From the NCBI RefSeq assembly GCF_000336995.1, contig NZ_AOJI01000013.1, forward strand, positions 33,523 through 97,522: a DNA stretch of 64,000 nucleotides. Direction: 5' to 3'. This document shows positions 51,006 to 60,147 of the stretch, piece by piece. Position numbers and translations under genes: made by a program. This DNA comes from Halorubrum aidingense JCM 13560. GTDB taxonomy: Archaea > Halobacteriota > Halobacteria > Halobacteriales > Haloferacaceae. The notes under the pieces are model-generated. The model made no database searches and was not told the DNA's origin. It saw only the letters and a program-made list of their open reading frames with translations. Each line of letters starts with the position of its first letter. The first letter of the stretch is position 1.

Positions 51006-52318
51006 CTGTCGGCCTCGCGCTCGACCGTCGTGAGGTCCGCCAGGCGTTCGCGCCGTCGGACGAGCTCTGCCGCGCCGTCGTCGATCGCGACCTCGGCGGG
51101 TCGCGGTCGTGAGTTGTATTGGGTCGCCATTTCGTATCCGTACGCGCCCGTGACCCCGATCGCGAGGAGATCTCCGCGCGCCGGGTCGGCGAGCGCTCGG
51201 TCGTTACAGAAGGTATCGCCGGTCTCACAGATAGGTCCAGCGACCGTGACAGGGGTTGCCTCCCGGGCGTCAGGATTCGCCGTGCCCGCCGCCCCGCCGA
51301 GATTCCGAATCGGGTGGTAGGCGTCGTACATCGCGGGGCGCAACAGATCGGTCATCCCGGCGTCGACGCCGACGACGCGCTCGCCTGGCGTCGGCTTCAC
51401 CGTGTTCACCCGCGTCAGGAGGACGCCCGCGTCGGCGACGACGTACCGGCCGGGCTCGATCGCGAGGTCGACCCCGTCCGGGAGGGGCGCGACGGCTTCG
51501 CGGGTCGCGTCGGCGACCGCGGGCAAGTCGAGCGGCGGCTCGTCCTCCTCGTAGGGGACGCCGAACCCGCCGCCGATGTCGACGTACTCGATGTCGATCG
51601 CGGAGGTCTCGTTCCCTGCAGGCTCGGCCAGCGTCCGCGCCAGATCGCCGAGCCGGGCGACCAGTTCGCGGTGGCTGTCCAACTGCTCGGAGTCGATTCC
51701 GGATCCCGCGTGCGCGTGGATACCGACGACTTCGAACCGCTCGGCGGCGTCGCGGGTCGCCGCCGCGGCGCGGTCGTACGGAATTCCGAACTTCGCCGCC
51801 CCGCCGGTCCGAACCTTCTCGTGGTGGCCCGCGCCGACCCCGGGGTTCACCCGGACGCAGACTCGGCCGTCGTAGCCGCGCTCGGCCAGCCGATCGAGGG
51901 TGTCGACCGCGCCGACCGTGATCGTCACCTCGGGTTCCGCCTCGGCGACGCCGACGACGTAGTCGAGGTCGCGGGCGGGCGGGTTGACCGCGGTGTAGTG
52001 GAGTCGGTCGCCGCCGAAGCCGGCGGCGAGCGCCCGGTCGACCTCGCCGGCGGAGGCGCACTCGGCGTCGAGGCCGGCGTCGCGGACCGCCTCCAGCACG
52101 GCGCGACCGGTGTGCGCTTTCACCGCGTACCGGACGTCGGCGTTCGGGAACGCGTCGCGCAGGCGCTCGCAGTTCTCACGGACACGATCGAGGTCCTGGA
52201 CGTACAGGGGCGTCTCGTGGTCGGTGGCGAGCTCGTGGAGCGAACCGGCGTCCCAGTCGCTCACGCGGCGGACCGACGGGTTTGCCGGGGACTCCGAATC
52301 CGCGTCGTGGTCGCTCAT
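51002..52318 (-). CDS. lysA: Diaminopimelate decarboxylase
   Basis: A 438-residue PLP enzyme that forms lysine from meso-diaminopimelate. The PLP lysine is in VRYAVKAHTGRAVL. Other motifs are KFGIPYDRA, GIHAHAGSGI, YVDIGGGFGVPY, AIEPGRYVVADAG and the dimer-interface Cys of GPICETGDTFC. The first 25 residues are an acidic extension. It overlaps dapD upstream (ATGA at 52315-52318) and dapF downstream. Confidence 0.96.
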   Translation of the reverse strand: MSDHDADSESPANPSVRRVSDWDAGSLHELATDHETPLYVQDLDRVRENCERLRDAFPNADVRYAVKAHTGRAVLEAVRDAGLDAECASAGEVDRALAAGFGGDRLHYTAVNPPARDLDYVVGVAEAEPEVTITVGAVDTLDRLAERGYDGRVCVRVNPGVGAGHHEKVRTGGAAKFGIPYDRAAAATRDAAERFEVVGIHAHAGSGIDSEQLDSHRELVARLGDLARTLAEPAGNETSAIDIEYVDIGGGFGVPYEEDEPPLDLPAVADATREAVAPLPDGVDLAIEPGRYVVADAGVLLTRVNTVKPTPGERVVGVDAGMTDLLRPAMYDAYHPIRNLGGAAGTANPDAREATPVTVAGPICETGDTFCNDRALADPARGDLLAIGVTGAYGYEMATQYNSRPRPAEVAIDDGAAELVRRRERLADLTTVEREADR

Positions 52319-53154
52319 TCGCGGAGCGCGTCCTCGCGTCGGGTCGCCTCCAGCGTCTCCTCCTCGACGTGGGTCGCGACGACCGCGGGCTTGTACGCGC
52401 CGCCCTCGAACAGGTCGTGGTCGCCGACGGACGACTCCACCATCCGGGTGAACGCCCGGCGCTCCGCGGGCAGGTGGCCGTAGATGACTTCCTCTTCGAC
52501 GAGGTCGTAGACGGGGATTCGCGGCGTCAACAGGGTGTTCTCGCCGACGATGCTGTTCTCGCCGACGCGAAATCCTGAGGTGACCCGGCAGCCCGCGCCG
52601 AGCGAGACGCCGTCCTCGATCACGACCGGCGCGTCCTCGACGGGTTCGAGGACGCCCCCGATCAGCGTGTTCGCGCCGAGCTTCACGTTCTCGCCGAGTT
52701 GGGCACAGGAGCCGACCGTGTCACACGAGTCGACGAGCGTGCCGTCGCCGACGTACGCGCCCATGTTGACGAACGAGGGGCTCATCATGATACAGTCGCT
52801 GCCGAGGTACGCGCCGCGGCGGATCGCGGTGCCGTCGGGGGTGTTCCGCGTGCCGCGCTCGCCGAGGTCGGCGGTGTCGCGCAACGGGAGCACGTCGTGG
52901 TAGGTAACCCCGCCGTACTCGCGGGGCTCGGTCTCGCGCAGACCGAAGTTCAGCAGGATCCCTCGCTTCACCCACTCGTTGGCCTCCCACGTGGTCACGT
53001 CGTCGCCGGTCTTCTCGGCGGCGCGGACCTCGCCGGCCTCCAGCGCGGCGAGGAACGCGTCGACGACGGCGGCGTCGTCGTCGGTGGCCTCGTCGGCGGT
53101 CAGCCCGTTCTGATAGCGGTCCCACAGGTCGGATACGTCGGCTTCGAGCGTCAT
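52315..53154 (-). CDS. dapD: 2,3,4,5-tetrahydropyridine-2,6-dicarboxylate N-succinyltransferase
   Basis: A 279-residue acyltransferase of the left-handed beta-helix type. It succinylates tetrahydrodipicolinate, the step that defines the succinylase branch of lysine synthesis. Hexapeptide repeats run from RRGAYLGSDCIMMSPSFVNM through GAYVGDGTLVDSCDTVGSCA, LGANTLIGGVLEP and FRVGENSIVGENTLL. Length fits bacterial DapD. It is separated from dapB by 66 bp that hold a repeated GTCGGTAT but no clear promoter. Confidence 0.94.
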   Translation of the reverse strand: MTLEADVSDLWDRYQNGLTADEATDDDAAVVDAFLAALEAGEVRAAEKTGDDVTTWEANEWVKRGILLNFGLRETEPREYGGVTYHDVLPLRDTADLGERGTRNTPDGTAIRRGAYLGSDCIMMSPSFVNMGAYVGDGTLVDSCDTVGSCAQLGENVKLGANTLIGGVLEPVEDAPVVIEDGVSLGAGCRVTSGFRVGENSIVGENTLLTPRIPVYDLVEEEVIYGHLPAERRAFTRMVESSVGDHDLFEGGAYKPAVVATHVEEETLEATRREDALRE

Positions 53155-53220
53155 TGAATGGGTTGTGGATGAGTGTCGGTATTTACCCGTCGATGTCGGT
53201 ATGTGCGCAGGTCATCTCGG

Positions 53221-54006
53221 TCAGTCTCCGCCCGCGTCGAGCACGTCGCCGAACGCGTACCAGCCGGGGTCCCGGCCCGCGAGCCAGTCGGCGGCGTCGA
53301 GCGCGCCCTCCGCGAACACCCCGCGGTCGCCCGCGCGGTGCGTGAGTTCGAGCGTCTCGCGGTTGCCCGCGACGAGCACCTCGTGTTCACCGGTCACGTC
53401 GCCCGCTCGTCGGGCGTGGACGCCGATCTCGCCGGGGTCGCGGGGCGCGTCGCCCTCGCGGCCGTGAACGCGCTCGTCGAGGTCCTCGCGGACCGACTCC
53501 ACGTCGTCCAAGATGGACTTCGCGGTGCCCGACGGGGCGTCTCGCTTCGCGTTGTGGTGCGTCTCGGTCAGCTCGACGTCGTAGCCGGGGAGCGCGGCGA
53601 CGGCCTCGCGGACCGCCCGTCGGAGCGCGGCGACGCCGCGTGCGAAATTCGACGCCTTGAGCACCGGAACCGATTCGCTCGCGGCTCGGAGACGGGTCAG
53701 TTGGTCGGCGTCGAAGCCGGTCGTTCCGGTGACCATCGGCACGCCGGCGGCGGCGCAGGCCTCGGCGTACGCGACCGCCGACTCGGGACCCGTGAAATCG
53801 ACGAGCACGTCGGGCGAGTCCGCCGCGAGTAGCTCACCGAGCCGATCCGCCGGGTCGACTTCGACGCCCGCCACGGGGTCGACCTCGGTGCGATTGACCG
53901 CGACCGCGACCGCGACGGCGTCGCGATCGGCGGCCGCCGAGATCACCTCGCGACCCATCCGGCCGCCGGCGCCGGTGACGGCGATCGATACCGGTTCGTC
54001 GCTCAT
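53221..54006 (-). CDS. dapB: 4-hydroxy-tetrahydrodipicolinate reductase
   Basis: A 261-residue NAD(P)H reductase, second enzyme of the diaminopimelate branch. The nucleotide motif is AVTGAGGRMGREVI (about 9-22). VDFTGPESAVAYAEACAAAG, TGTTGFDADQL and the catalytic ETHHNAKRDAPSGTAKSI region (His/His/Lys) follow. The start codon lies inside the end of dapA (ATGA). Confidence 0.95.
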   Translation of the reverse strand: MSDEPVSIAVTGAGGRMGREVISAAADRDAVAVAVAVNRTEVDPVAGVEVDPADRLGELLAADSPDVLVDFTGPESAVAYAEACAAAGVPMVTGTTGFDADQLTRLRAASESVPVLKASNFARGVAALRRAVREAVAALPGYDVELTETHHNAKRDAPSGTAKSILDDVESVREDLDERVHGREGDAPRDPGEIGVHARRAGDVTGEHEVLVAGNRETLELTHRAGDRGVFAEGALDAADWLAGRDPGWYAFGDVLDAGGD

Positions 54007-55019
54007 TCGCCGTCCCCCGTCGTCGCGGGCTCGACGGCCTCCGGATCGACGGCTTCCGACTCGATAGCTCCGGGTCCATCGTTCTCGTACTCGGCCAACA
54101 GAGCGCGGAGGGACTCGCGGCGTCCCTCGAAGAGCCGGGAGAGCGGCGAGCGGACCGCGGGTCCGCCGCGTCCGCGGATGTGCATCGCCTCCTTCACCGG
54201 GATCGGGTTCGTCTCGGCGAACAGCTCGCGGACGAGCGGCGAGAGCTCGTGGTGGAGCGTCCGCGCACGGTCGTAGTCGCCCGAGAGCGCGGCGCCGACC
54301 ATCGCGCAGGAGCGCTCCGGCTCGACGTTGGCGACGACGCTTATCGTCCCGGTGCCGCCGATCGACAGCACGGGGAGCGTGAGCCCGTCATCGCCGGAGA
54401 GCACCGAGAACTCCGCCTCGCTGGTGCGCTCGATCACCTCGCTGATGAGGTTGAGATCGCCGGAGGCGGCCTTGTACCCCTGGATGTTCGGATGGTCCGC
54501 GAGTTCGACGGTGACGTCGACGGGGATCGACTGGCCGGTCCGGCTCGGGACGTTGTAGACGATCTGCGGCAGGTCGACCGCGTCGGCGATGGTTCGGTAG
54601 TGCTCCAAGAACCCCTGTGGCTCCGGCTTGTTGTAGTACGGCGAGATGAGGAGCAGGCCGTCGGCGCCCGCGTCGGCCGCGCGCTCCGAGAGCGAGAGCG
54701 CCTCGGCGGTGTTGTTCGAGCCGGTCCCGGCGATGACCGGAACGTCTTCGACGGCGTCGCGGACCGTCTCGATCACGTCGACGTGCTCGTCGTGGCTCAT
54801 CGTCGCGGACTCGCCGGTCGAGCCGACGGGGACCACGCCGTCGACGCCGGCGCGTTCGAGGTACCGGGCGTTGTCGGCGAGCTGCTCGTGGTCGACTTCG
54901 TCGTCCGCGGTGAACGGCGTCGTCATCGCGGGATACACGCCCTCGAAGGGCTCGTCGGTTCGGTTGCGGTCGATAGCGTCCTGTGTGCCGTAGGGTGTCG
55001 TGGTGGTCGTGTCTGTCAT
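54003..55019 (-). CDS. dapA: 4-hydroxy-tetrahydrodipicolinate synthase
   Basis: A 338-residue class I aldolase that condenses pyruvate with aspartate semialdehyde and opens the lysine operon. The Schiff-base lysine is Lys183 (QGYKAASGD), the catalytic Tyr is Tyr155 ([11 protein letters not shown]), and [14 protein letters not shown] is the substrate loop. It has an N-terminal extension of about 25 residues and a C-terminal one of about 30 acidic residues compared with bacterial DapA. Genes for aspartokinase, aspartate-semialdehyde dehydrogenase and the aminotransferase are not in this window. Confidence 0.96.
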   Translation of the reverse strand: MTDTTTTTPYGTQDAIDRNRTDEPFEGVYPAMTTPFTADDEVDHEQLADNARYLERAGVDGVVPVGSTGESATMSHDEHVDVIETVRDAVEDVPVIAGTGSNNTAEALSLSERAADAGADGLLLISPYYNKPEPQGFLEHYRTIADAVDLPQIVYNVPSRTGQSIPVDVTVELADHPNIQGYKAASGDLNLISEVIERTSEAEFSVLSGDDGLTLPVLSIGGTGTISVVANVEPERSCAMVGAALSGDYDRARTLHHELSPLVRELFAETNPIPVKEAMHIRGRGGPAVRSPLSRLFEGRRESLRALLAEYENDGPGAIESEAVDPEAVEPATTGDGE

Positions 55020-55335
55020 GGGTACTGCGGTGAATCCGGGTCGGTCAGCGGACCGATGCGCGCGGGTCGGGGGTCGTCCGGGACGGGGTCGCCACTCCCG
55101 CCGGTGGACGGATCACGCGCGTTTTTTCGAGAAGAGCCGCGTCGCTGGTGGCGTCGGCGAGCCGCGTGCGGACGCGGGTCGGTTCACACCGGTACTGCGC
55201 CCTTCTGTCGCTTATAGATTGTGCCTCGGGTCGAAACTGCCACCGAACGGGCCCGGCCGGTCGTTCCCCGCCGCCGCGACGTCGGTTCCCCGAGCACACA
55301 CCCTTTTAGGCCGCCGTCACCTCCGTTCCGATCTC
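55020..55335. promoter_or_regulatory. Divergent promoter region, dap operon and HD protein
   Basis: A 316-bp gap. For the plus-strand HD gene, TTTTAG (55304-55309) lies about 29 bases before ATG 55336. For the dap operon, CTATAAG on the minus strand (about 55211-55217) would give a long leader near 165 bases. A T6 run (55132-55137, plus) sits inside that leader. No known riboswitch or T-box-like element is recognised. Confidence 0.4.
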
Positions 55336-56373
55336 ATGACCGATCCCGCTCGCTCTGACGCCGACAGTGACGTTGACGCCGGCACCGACGCTGACGCCGA
55401 CTCCGACGTTGACGCCGACTCCGACGTTGACGCCGACTCCGACGTTGACGCCGGCACCGACGCTGACGCCGACTCCGACGTTGAAACGGACACCGACGCT
55501 GACGCCGACTCCGACGTTGAAACGGACACCGACCCCGGTGCTCCCATCGTCGACATCGACGCCGACACCGACGCCGGCCGACACGAGTACGACCCCGACG
55601 CGACGCACGCCTTCCCCGACGAGCGGCTCAACGAAGTGCTCGACCGGCTGCTCTCGGACCCGGAGGTCACGGCGTACTTGGAGGCGCAAAACGTCAACCC
55701 GGTCGACCGAAAGGGGTACAACGATCACGGCGCGAAGCACGTCGAGATCGTTCGGGACCGCGCGCTCCGGCTGTACGACCTGCTGAAAGCCGGCAGCGTC
55801 GAGTTCAACGGCGCCCGCCAGCAGGGCCTCGACGAGGCCGACGAGCCGGTGATCATCGCGCTCGCGGCGACGCTCCACGACATCGGCCACGTCGTCCACC
55901 GCCACGACCACCCGTACTACTCGATCCCGCTCGCCGCGGACCTGCTCGACCGGCTTCTCCCCTCCTTCTACGGGGTCCCCGAGCAGGTGCGCGTCAAAGC
56001 GGAGGTGCTCCACGCTATCCTCTGTCACCACACCGAAGAGCAGCCGCTCACCTTAGAGGCCGGCGTCGTCCGGATCGCCGACGGGCTCGACATGGAGCGC
56101 GGGCGATCGCGGGTCCCCTACGAGGAGGGCGGTCGCGGGATCAACACCGTCTCCTCGCAGTCCATCGAGCGCGTCTCGCTGCGCGAGGGCGAGGGGACGC
56201 CGGTCCAGGTCGTGATCCAGATGAACAACGCCGCCGGCGTCTACCAGGTCGACTCGCTGCTCAAAGCGAAGATCGAGGGGTCGCTTTTGGAAGACCGGAT
56301 CCGGACGATCGCGATCAACACGCACCGCGACGACGACGGCAACGGGCGGCTCGTCGACCGGATCGAGCTGTAA
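55336..56373 (+). CDS. HD-domain phosphohydrolase with Asp-rich repeat N-terminus
   Basis: A 345-residue protein. Residues about 12-65 are nine hexapeptides of the [18 protein letters not shown] kind, encoded by exact 18-bp DNA repeats. The HD domain follows: [39 protein letters not shown] (the HD metal pair), and [19 protein letters not shown] with [14 protein letters not shown]. It should hydrolyse a nucleotide or phosphodiester with bound metal, but the substrate is unknown. ATG 55336 is set by TTTTAG 29 bases upstream and by coding character. Confidence 0.82.
   Translation: MTDPARSDADSDVDAGTDADADSDVDADSDVDADSDVDAGTDADADSDVETDTDADADSDVETDTDPGAPIVDIDADTDAGRHEYDPDATHAFPDERLNEVLDRLLSDPEVTAYLEAQNVNPVDRKGYNDHGAKHVEIVRDRALRLYDLLKAGSVEFNGARQQGLDEADEPVIIALAATLHDIGHVVHRHDHPYYSIPLAADLLDRLLPSFYGVPEQVRVKAEVLHAILCHHTEEQPLTLEAGVVRIADGLDMERGRSRVPYEEGGRGINTVSSQSIERVSLREGEGTPVQVVIQMNNAAGVYQVDSLLKAKIEGSLLEDRIRTIAINTHRDDDGNGRLVDRIEL
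55369..55530 (+). repeat. 18-bp tandem repeat inside the HD protein gene (nine units)
   Basis: Nine in-frame 18-bp units, of types GACGTTGACGCCGACTCC, GACGCTGACGCCGACTCC and GACGTTGAAACGGACACC, fill exactly 162 bp. Pairs of units recur as 36-bp blocks, so copy number probably changes by slippage or recombination without breaking the frame. Confidence 0.92.
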
Positions 56374-56505
56374 CGCGGGACTCGTCGACGGCGATATCAG
56401 TCCCGTCGGCGAGGGCGAGCGGAGGTCCCCGAAGGCGAGAGCTGCCGACCCGTGGCTCTCGGCCCGTGTCGCAACGGCTTTCCGGGTGCTGCGGCTACCG
56501 CGGGT

Positions 56506-57027
56506 ATGACTGACGACGACGTGCTCGCGGACTTGCGGACCGGCGCCGACTACCAGTTCGGCGCCGGGGCGGGCGACGCGCTGTTTCCCGAGAGCGACGA
56601 ACTGACCGTCCGCCAGTCGAGCGGCGGCCGACCGCGGCAGGTGATCCGCGGCGACGTCAACGACACGCCGGGTAGCTCCGAGGGCGACCGGCTCGTCTCG
56701 TACGGCACCGACGGGCGATTCACCCTCGGCGTCGCCGGCGGGCGAGCGATCCAGCGGGCGTTCGCCGCGCCTCGCCACCGGATGGTCGTCGGCGAGGAGA
56801 GCGAGCCGTTCGTCCGCGAGGGCCGCAACGCGTTCGCGAAGTTCGTCACGGCGGCCGACGACGGCATCCGTCCCGGTGACGAGGTGCTGGTCGTCGACGA
56901 CGAGGACACCCTCTTTGCGGTCGGTCGCGCGGAGCTTTCCGGCGCCGAGGCCGAGGCGTTCGACTCCGGACCGGCCGTTAAAGTGCGCAACGGCGTCGGC
57001 GACACGGCCGCCGAGGACGGCGAGTAG
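56506..57027 (+). CDS. PUA-domain RNA-binding protein
   Basis: A 173-residue protein. The N-terminal part (VLADLRTGADYQFGAGAGDALFP) resembles the pre-PUA region of archaeosine tRNA-guanine transglycosylase-type proteins. The PUA domain (about 85-165) contains RHRMVVGEESEPFVREGRNA, FVTAADDGIRPGDEVLVVD and AVGRAELSGAE. It probably binds tRNA or rRNA and may help a modification enzyme encoded elsewhere. ATG 56506 follows a GGGT and starts the coding character. The gap before it (56374-56505) shows nothing notable. Confidence 0.8.
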   Translation: MTDDDVLADLRTGADYQFGAGAGDALFPESDELTVRQSSGGRPRQVIRGDVNDTPGSSEGDRLVSYGTDGRFTLGVAGGRAIQRAFAAPRHRMVVGEESEPFVREGRNAFAKFVTAADDGIRPGDEVLVVDDEDTLFAVGRAELSGAEAEAFDSGPAVKVRNGVGDTAAEDGE

Positions 57028-57084
57028 CGTCCGACGAATCCGGATTCTCGGGGCGCAACGATCGGCCGCAAGAGAGACAGTCGC

Positions 57085-58110
57085 TTATAAATACGCCGCC
57101 AGCCCGATCGCCTCGATCAGCGGGACGCCGGCCGCGACGGAGCCGATCAGGTAGCCGCCGATCGCGCCGCCGTTCAACAGCGGGAGTCCGGCGTGCGGGC
57201 GGCCCTTGATCACCCAGCTCATCAACACGACCAGCCCCGCGAGGCTCCCGACCATCGCGAGTAGCGCCGGGAGGTTGATCCCGATGAGGGGGACGGCGAG
57301 GCTCGCCGCCGGCGAGAACGTCGCCGCGCTCGCGACCAACACCGCCGGGATAACGGCGTCGCCGAGGCCGATGAAGAACGCGTCACGGTCCTCGATATCG
57401 GTCGGGTCGGCGATGTCGTCACCGTCGGCGTCGTCGCTGCCGGGCTCGTCATCGCTGCTGGGCCCGCCGTCGTCGACCTCGTCGCTACCGGTCTCGCCGT
57501 CGTCGGCCTCGTCGTCGCCGTCGCCCGCCTCCTCGGCGTCCAAAAGCGAGTACGACAGCGACAGCGGGATGACGAGCACGACGGGGATATTCAGGTCCAT
57601 CACGCCCTCCGCGAGCGACAGCATGTGCTCGGTGCCGTACACCGAGATGGCGTCGTAGACGGCGAGAAACGCCAACAGGATCAGCGCTGGCAACAGTCCG
57701 AACGAGATGCCGAACAGCCCAGCCGCGCCGGCGCCCATCAGTACTCCCGCGGTGTCGATCACGTACCACTCGGGATAAACGAGCAGCCCCACGCCGACGG
57801 CAATCGCGGGTATCGCGGCCGCCGCCGGCGACACCACCGCCGAAAAGACGTACCAAGAGAGCCACGCGGAGACGCCGACGATCAGGAGCCGGATCCCCTG
57901 ATCGAGGTCGTAGCGGAACGCCGCGAGCATCAGCCCCGTCATCACGAGGATCGCGAGGATGTACAGGATGCTGTTCGTCGGGTTGTCAGGGTTCTCGACG
58001 GCTTGGTACCCGCTCTCGGTGAACTCGGGAACCAGCGCCAACGAGCCGAGTTGAACGACGAGGAACAGCCCGACGACGAAGGCGACGCCGCGGTACTCGC
58101 GGGGGAACAT
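57085..58110 (-). CDS. Presenilin/SPP-like aspartyl intramembrane protease
   Basis: A 341-residue A22-type membrane protease with nine probable helices. The catalytic pair is Asp153 in the YD motif (LAVYDAISVYG) and Asp251 in GLGD (FIGLGDAVIP). The C-terminal PAL-equivalent is PLL in HAGLPLLNGG (310-312). A cytoplasmic loop of about 50 acidic residues (191-240) separates the two catalytic helices, as in archaeal presenilin homologues. It should cut transmembrane segments, for example signal-peptide remnants. ATG 58110 (MFPREYRG) is the natural start. The stop TAA is part of a TTATAAATA box. Confidence 0.87.
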   Translation of the reverse strand: MFPREYRGVAFVVGLFLVVQLGSLALVPEFTESGYQAVENPDNPTNSILYILAILVMTGLMLAAFRYDLDQGIRLLIVGVSAWLSWYVFSAVVSPAAAAIPAIAVGVGLLVYPEWYVIDTAGVLMGAGAAGLFGISFGLLPALILLAFLAVYDAISVYGTEHMLSLAEGVMDLNIPVVLVIPLSLSYSLLDAEEAGDGDDEADDGETGSDEVDDGGPSSDDEPGSDDADGDDIADPTDIEDRDAFFIGLGDAVIPAVLVASAATFSPAASLAVPLIGINLPALLAMVGSLAGLVVLMSWVIKGRPHAGLPLLNGGAIGGYLIGSVAAGVPLIEAIGLAAYL

Positions 58111-58739
58111 TCGACCGTCGATTCGCGATCCGGGGGTTTCGTCCTTGCGCTTTGCCGGCGCCCGGTGCGCCCGCCGACCACGCTCCGGAGTAGCCGACGG
58201 CTCTCGGGACGTGAGAAACAGACCCGGGTACGGTGTGGGAGCGGGTGGACCCGAGTCCGAGAGCCGACGGACGACGGACGGTGGAAGCGAGTGTCCGGCC
58301 GGCCCGCCCGAAACGGGATGGGGTCGGCCGACTTCGTCCGCGGCGTTTCTCACCAGTCCGGATCGGGATAAATATGTGCCGGCCGAATTATCGAACGCGA
58401 TACTGCACAGGGGTGTCCGTGACGACCGCTGACGATCGAACGGACTGCGACGTGCGGGTGAGACGAGATACGTGACGCGGGAAGGAGGAACGGGACGCGG
58501 CGAAAGGCGAAGCGAGGTGACGGGAGGCGGGCGGGCGGCGGCCGAACAGCGGACCCCCAGGCTGTCTGCGGCGTCGCCGCCCGAGTGGTCGGGACGGGCG
58601 CGTGGATTAGTCGCCGAACTCCAACGAGAAAAGCGTCGGACCTCGGCGTTCAGACGTAGTCGCTTCTCAGGTATAAATGGGGCGGTCCCGGATCATCGCC
58701 GAGCGGACAAACGAACTCCTCGTACGAGACGGGCGCCGC
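58111..58739. other. 629-bp intergenic region without a recognised gene
   Basis: Open frames here are Arg/Gly/Pro-rich and look like antisense noise. GATAAATATG (about 58368-58377) and GGTATAAATGG (about 58671-58681) are good plus-strand TATA-like boxes with no ORF at the right distance, so a non-coding RNA is possible. I could not match RNase P RNA, 7S RNA or tRNA motifs. Confidence 0.45.
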
Positions 58740-59546
58740 TCACCGGCGATCGCGCAACGCGGGGAACTCCTCTCGCACCGACGCGACGCGATCGGGATCG
58801 ATCTCGGCGACCACCGTGTCCGGCTCCTCGCCGGTGGACGCGAGCGTCGTCCCCCACGGATCGTACACGGTCGTCCGTCCACAGAGCGCGTCGCCGTCGA
58901 AATCGCCGCTCCCGTTGGTCGCCGCGACGTACGTCAGGTTCTCGATCGCTCGCGCCCGGCCGAGGGTCCGCCAGTGCTCCACGCGCGGGTACGGCCACGC
59001 GCTCGGCACCAGCACGCATTCGACGCCCGCGTCGACCATCTCGCGGAACTGCTCCGGGAACCGCAGGTCGTAACAGGTCGTCACGCCCACTCGCACGCCC
59101 TCAACGTCGGCGACCGGAACCGCCTCGCCGGGCACCATCCGGTCGGTCTCCTCCGAGCCGTACCCGAACAGGTGGCGTTTCCGGTAGACGAGTCGGCGGT
59201 CGCCGTCGCGGTCGAAGAGGACCGCCGTGTTCGCGAGCCCCGAGGTCGCCGGCACGTCGACGCCGTCGGCCGCGGACGCCGACAGGTCCTCGACGACGGT
59301 CCCCGCGAGCACGTTGACGTCGGCGTCCGCCGCGACCGATGCGAACCGGCCCAGCCGCTCGCCGTCGACGCTCTCGGCGGCGCGGGCGTACGCGTCGAAC
59401 GCGAAGTACCCGACGTCGAACAGCTCCGGGAGCACCACCAGATCCGCCCCGGCGGCGGCCGCCTCGCGGACCCGCGCCACTGCGGCGTCGACGTTCGCCT
59501 CGACGGCACCGCCCTCGACGCCGAGTTGGACGCAGGCGATTCTCAT
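58740..59546 (-). CDS. Nitrilase-superfamily carbon-nitrogen hydrolase
   Basis: A 268-residue amidase with the Glu-Lys-Cys triad: Glu41 (VLPELFDVGY), Lys123 (YRKRHLFGYG) and Cys158 (TTCYDLRFPEQFREM). This resembles Nit1/Nit2 omega-amidase or deaminated-glutathione amidase types, though the exact substrate is open. ATG 59546 (MRIACVQLGV) overlaps the SRPBCC gene upstream by ATGA, so the two share a message. Confidence 0.88.
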   Translation of the reverse strand: MRIACVQLGVEGGAVEANVDAAVARVREAAAAGADLVVLPELFDVGYFAFDAYARAAESVDGERLGRFASVAADADVNVLAGTVVEDLSASAADGVDVPATSGLANTAVLFDRDGDRRLVYRKRHLFGYGSEETDRMVPGEAVPVADVEGVRVGVTTCYDLRFPEQFREMVDAGVECVLVPSAWPYPRVEHWRTLGRARAIENLTYVAATNGSGDFDGDALCGRTTVYDPWGTTLASTGEEPDTVVAEIDPDRVASVREEFPALRDRR

Positions 59547-59971
59547 GCCGTCGGCCCCAGCGACGCCCGGAGCGCGTCCTCCAAGTTGTCGAGCTCCGCC
59601 TCGAAGTTGCGTTGGAAAAAGGACTCGACGCCCGGGAGTCGGCCGTCGACGACGAACTCGTTGGCCAGTCGACACCCGTCGTCGGTCTCCGTGATCGTGT
59701 GCTCGCCGGTGACACGGAACGCGCGCGATTTCCCGATGAACTTCACTCGGCGCGGCGGGTCGCGCTCGACCTCTTCGGTCTCGACGGCGATCGTCGACCG
59801 GATCATCGGAATCGGCAACGCGACGTGCCACGTCGCGCTCCCCTCTCCGTGGACTTCGAAGGTGTCGACCACGCTTATCGCCCCTGCGCGCTTCTCGGCG
59901 TCCGAAATGAACGCCCACACCTCGTCGGCGGGAGCGTCGAACTCGAACGTCCGGGAGACTCGGACGGTCAT
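59543..59971 (-). CDS. SRPBCC-family (CoxG-like) lipid/ligand-binding protein
   Basis: A 142-residue helix-grip protein of the START/Bet v 1 superfamily: RTFEFDAPADEVWAFISDAE at the N-terminus, VERDPPRRVKFIGKSRAF in the sheet, and a long C-terminal helix (FFQRNFEAELDNLEDALRAS). It may bind a hydrophobic ligand. TTTTTAATC at about 59995-60003 on the minus strand is a leaderless promoter, and this promoter block is duplicated just upstream (59983-60050). It is cotranscribed with the nitrilase. Confidence 0.82.
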   Translation of the reverse strand: MTVRVSRTFEFDAPADEVWAFISDAEKRAGAISVVDTFEVHGEGSATWHVALPIPMIRSTIAVETEEVERDPPRRVKFIGKSRAFRVTGEHTITETDDGCRLANEFVVDGRLPGVESFFQRNFEAELDNLEDALRASLGPTA

Positions 59972-59982
59972 ACGATACCGTT

Positions 59983-60050
59983 GGGCCGACGGGGATTAAA
60001 AATACGCGAGTTGGACGGGCCGACGGGGAGTAAAATACGCGAGTCGAATC
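59983..60050 (-). repeat. 34-bp tandem duplication containing a promoter
   Basis: Two copies with a 34-bp period, each starting GGGCCGACGGGGA (59983 and 60017) and containing TAAAATACGCGAGT. On the minus strand each carries a TATTTTA-type TATA element. The copy nearest ATG 59971 has leaderless spacing; the other would start a transcript with a 30- to 35-base leader. Confidence 0.75.
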
Positions 60051-60147
60051 GCCTCACGGTTCGAGCGGAGCGACCGGCCCGCTCGCCGACGCGGCCGCAA
60101 GCGGGGCTGACCGTCGGGCGCGTGTTCGCTGTGTCCCCGACCTCGGT

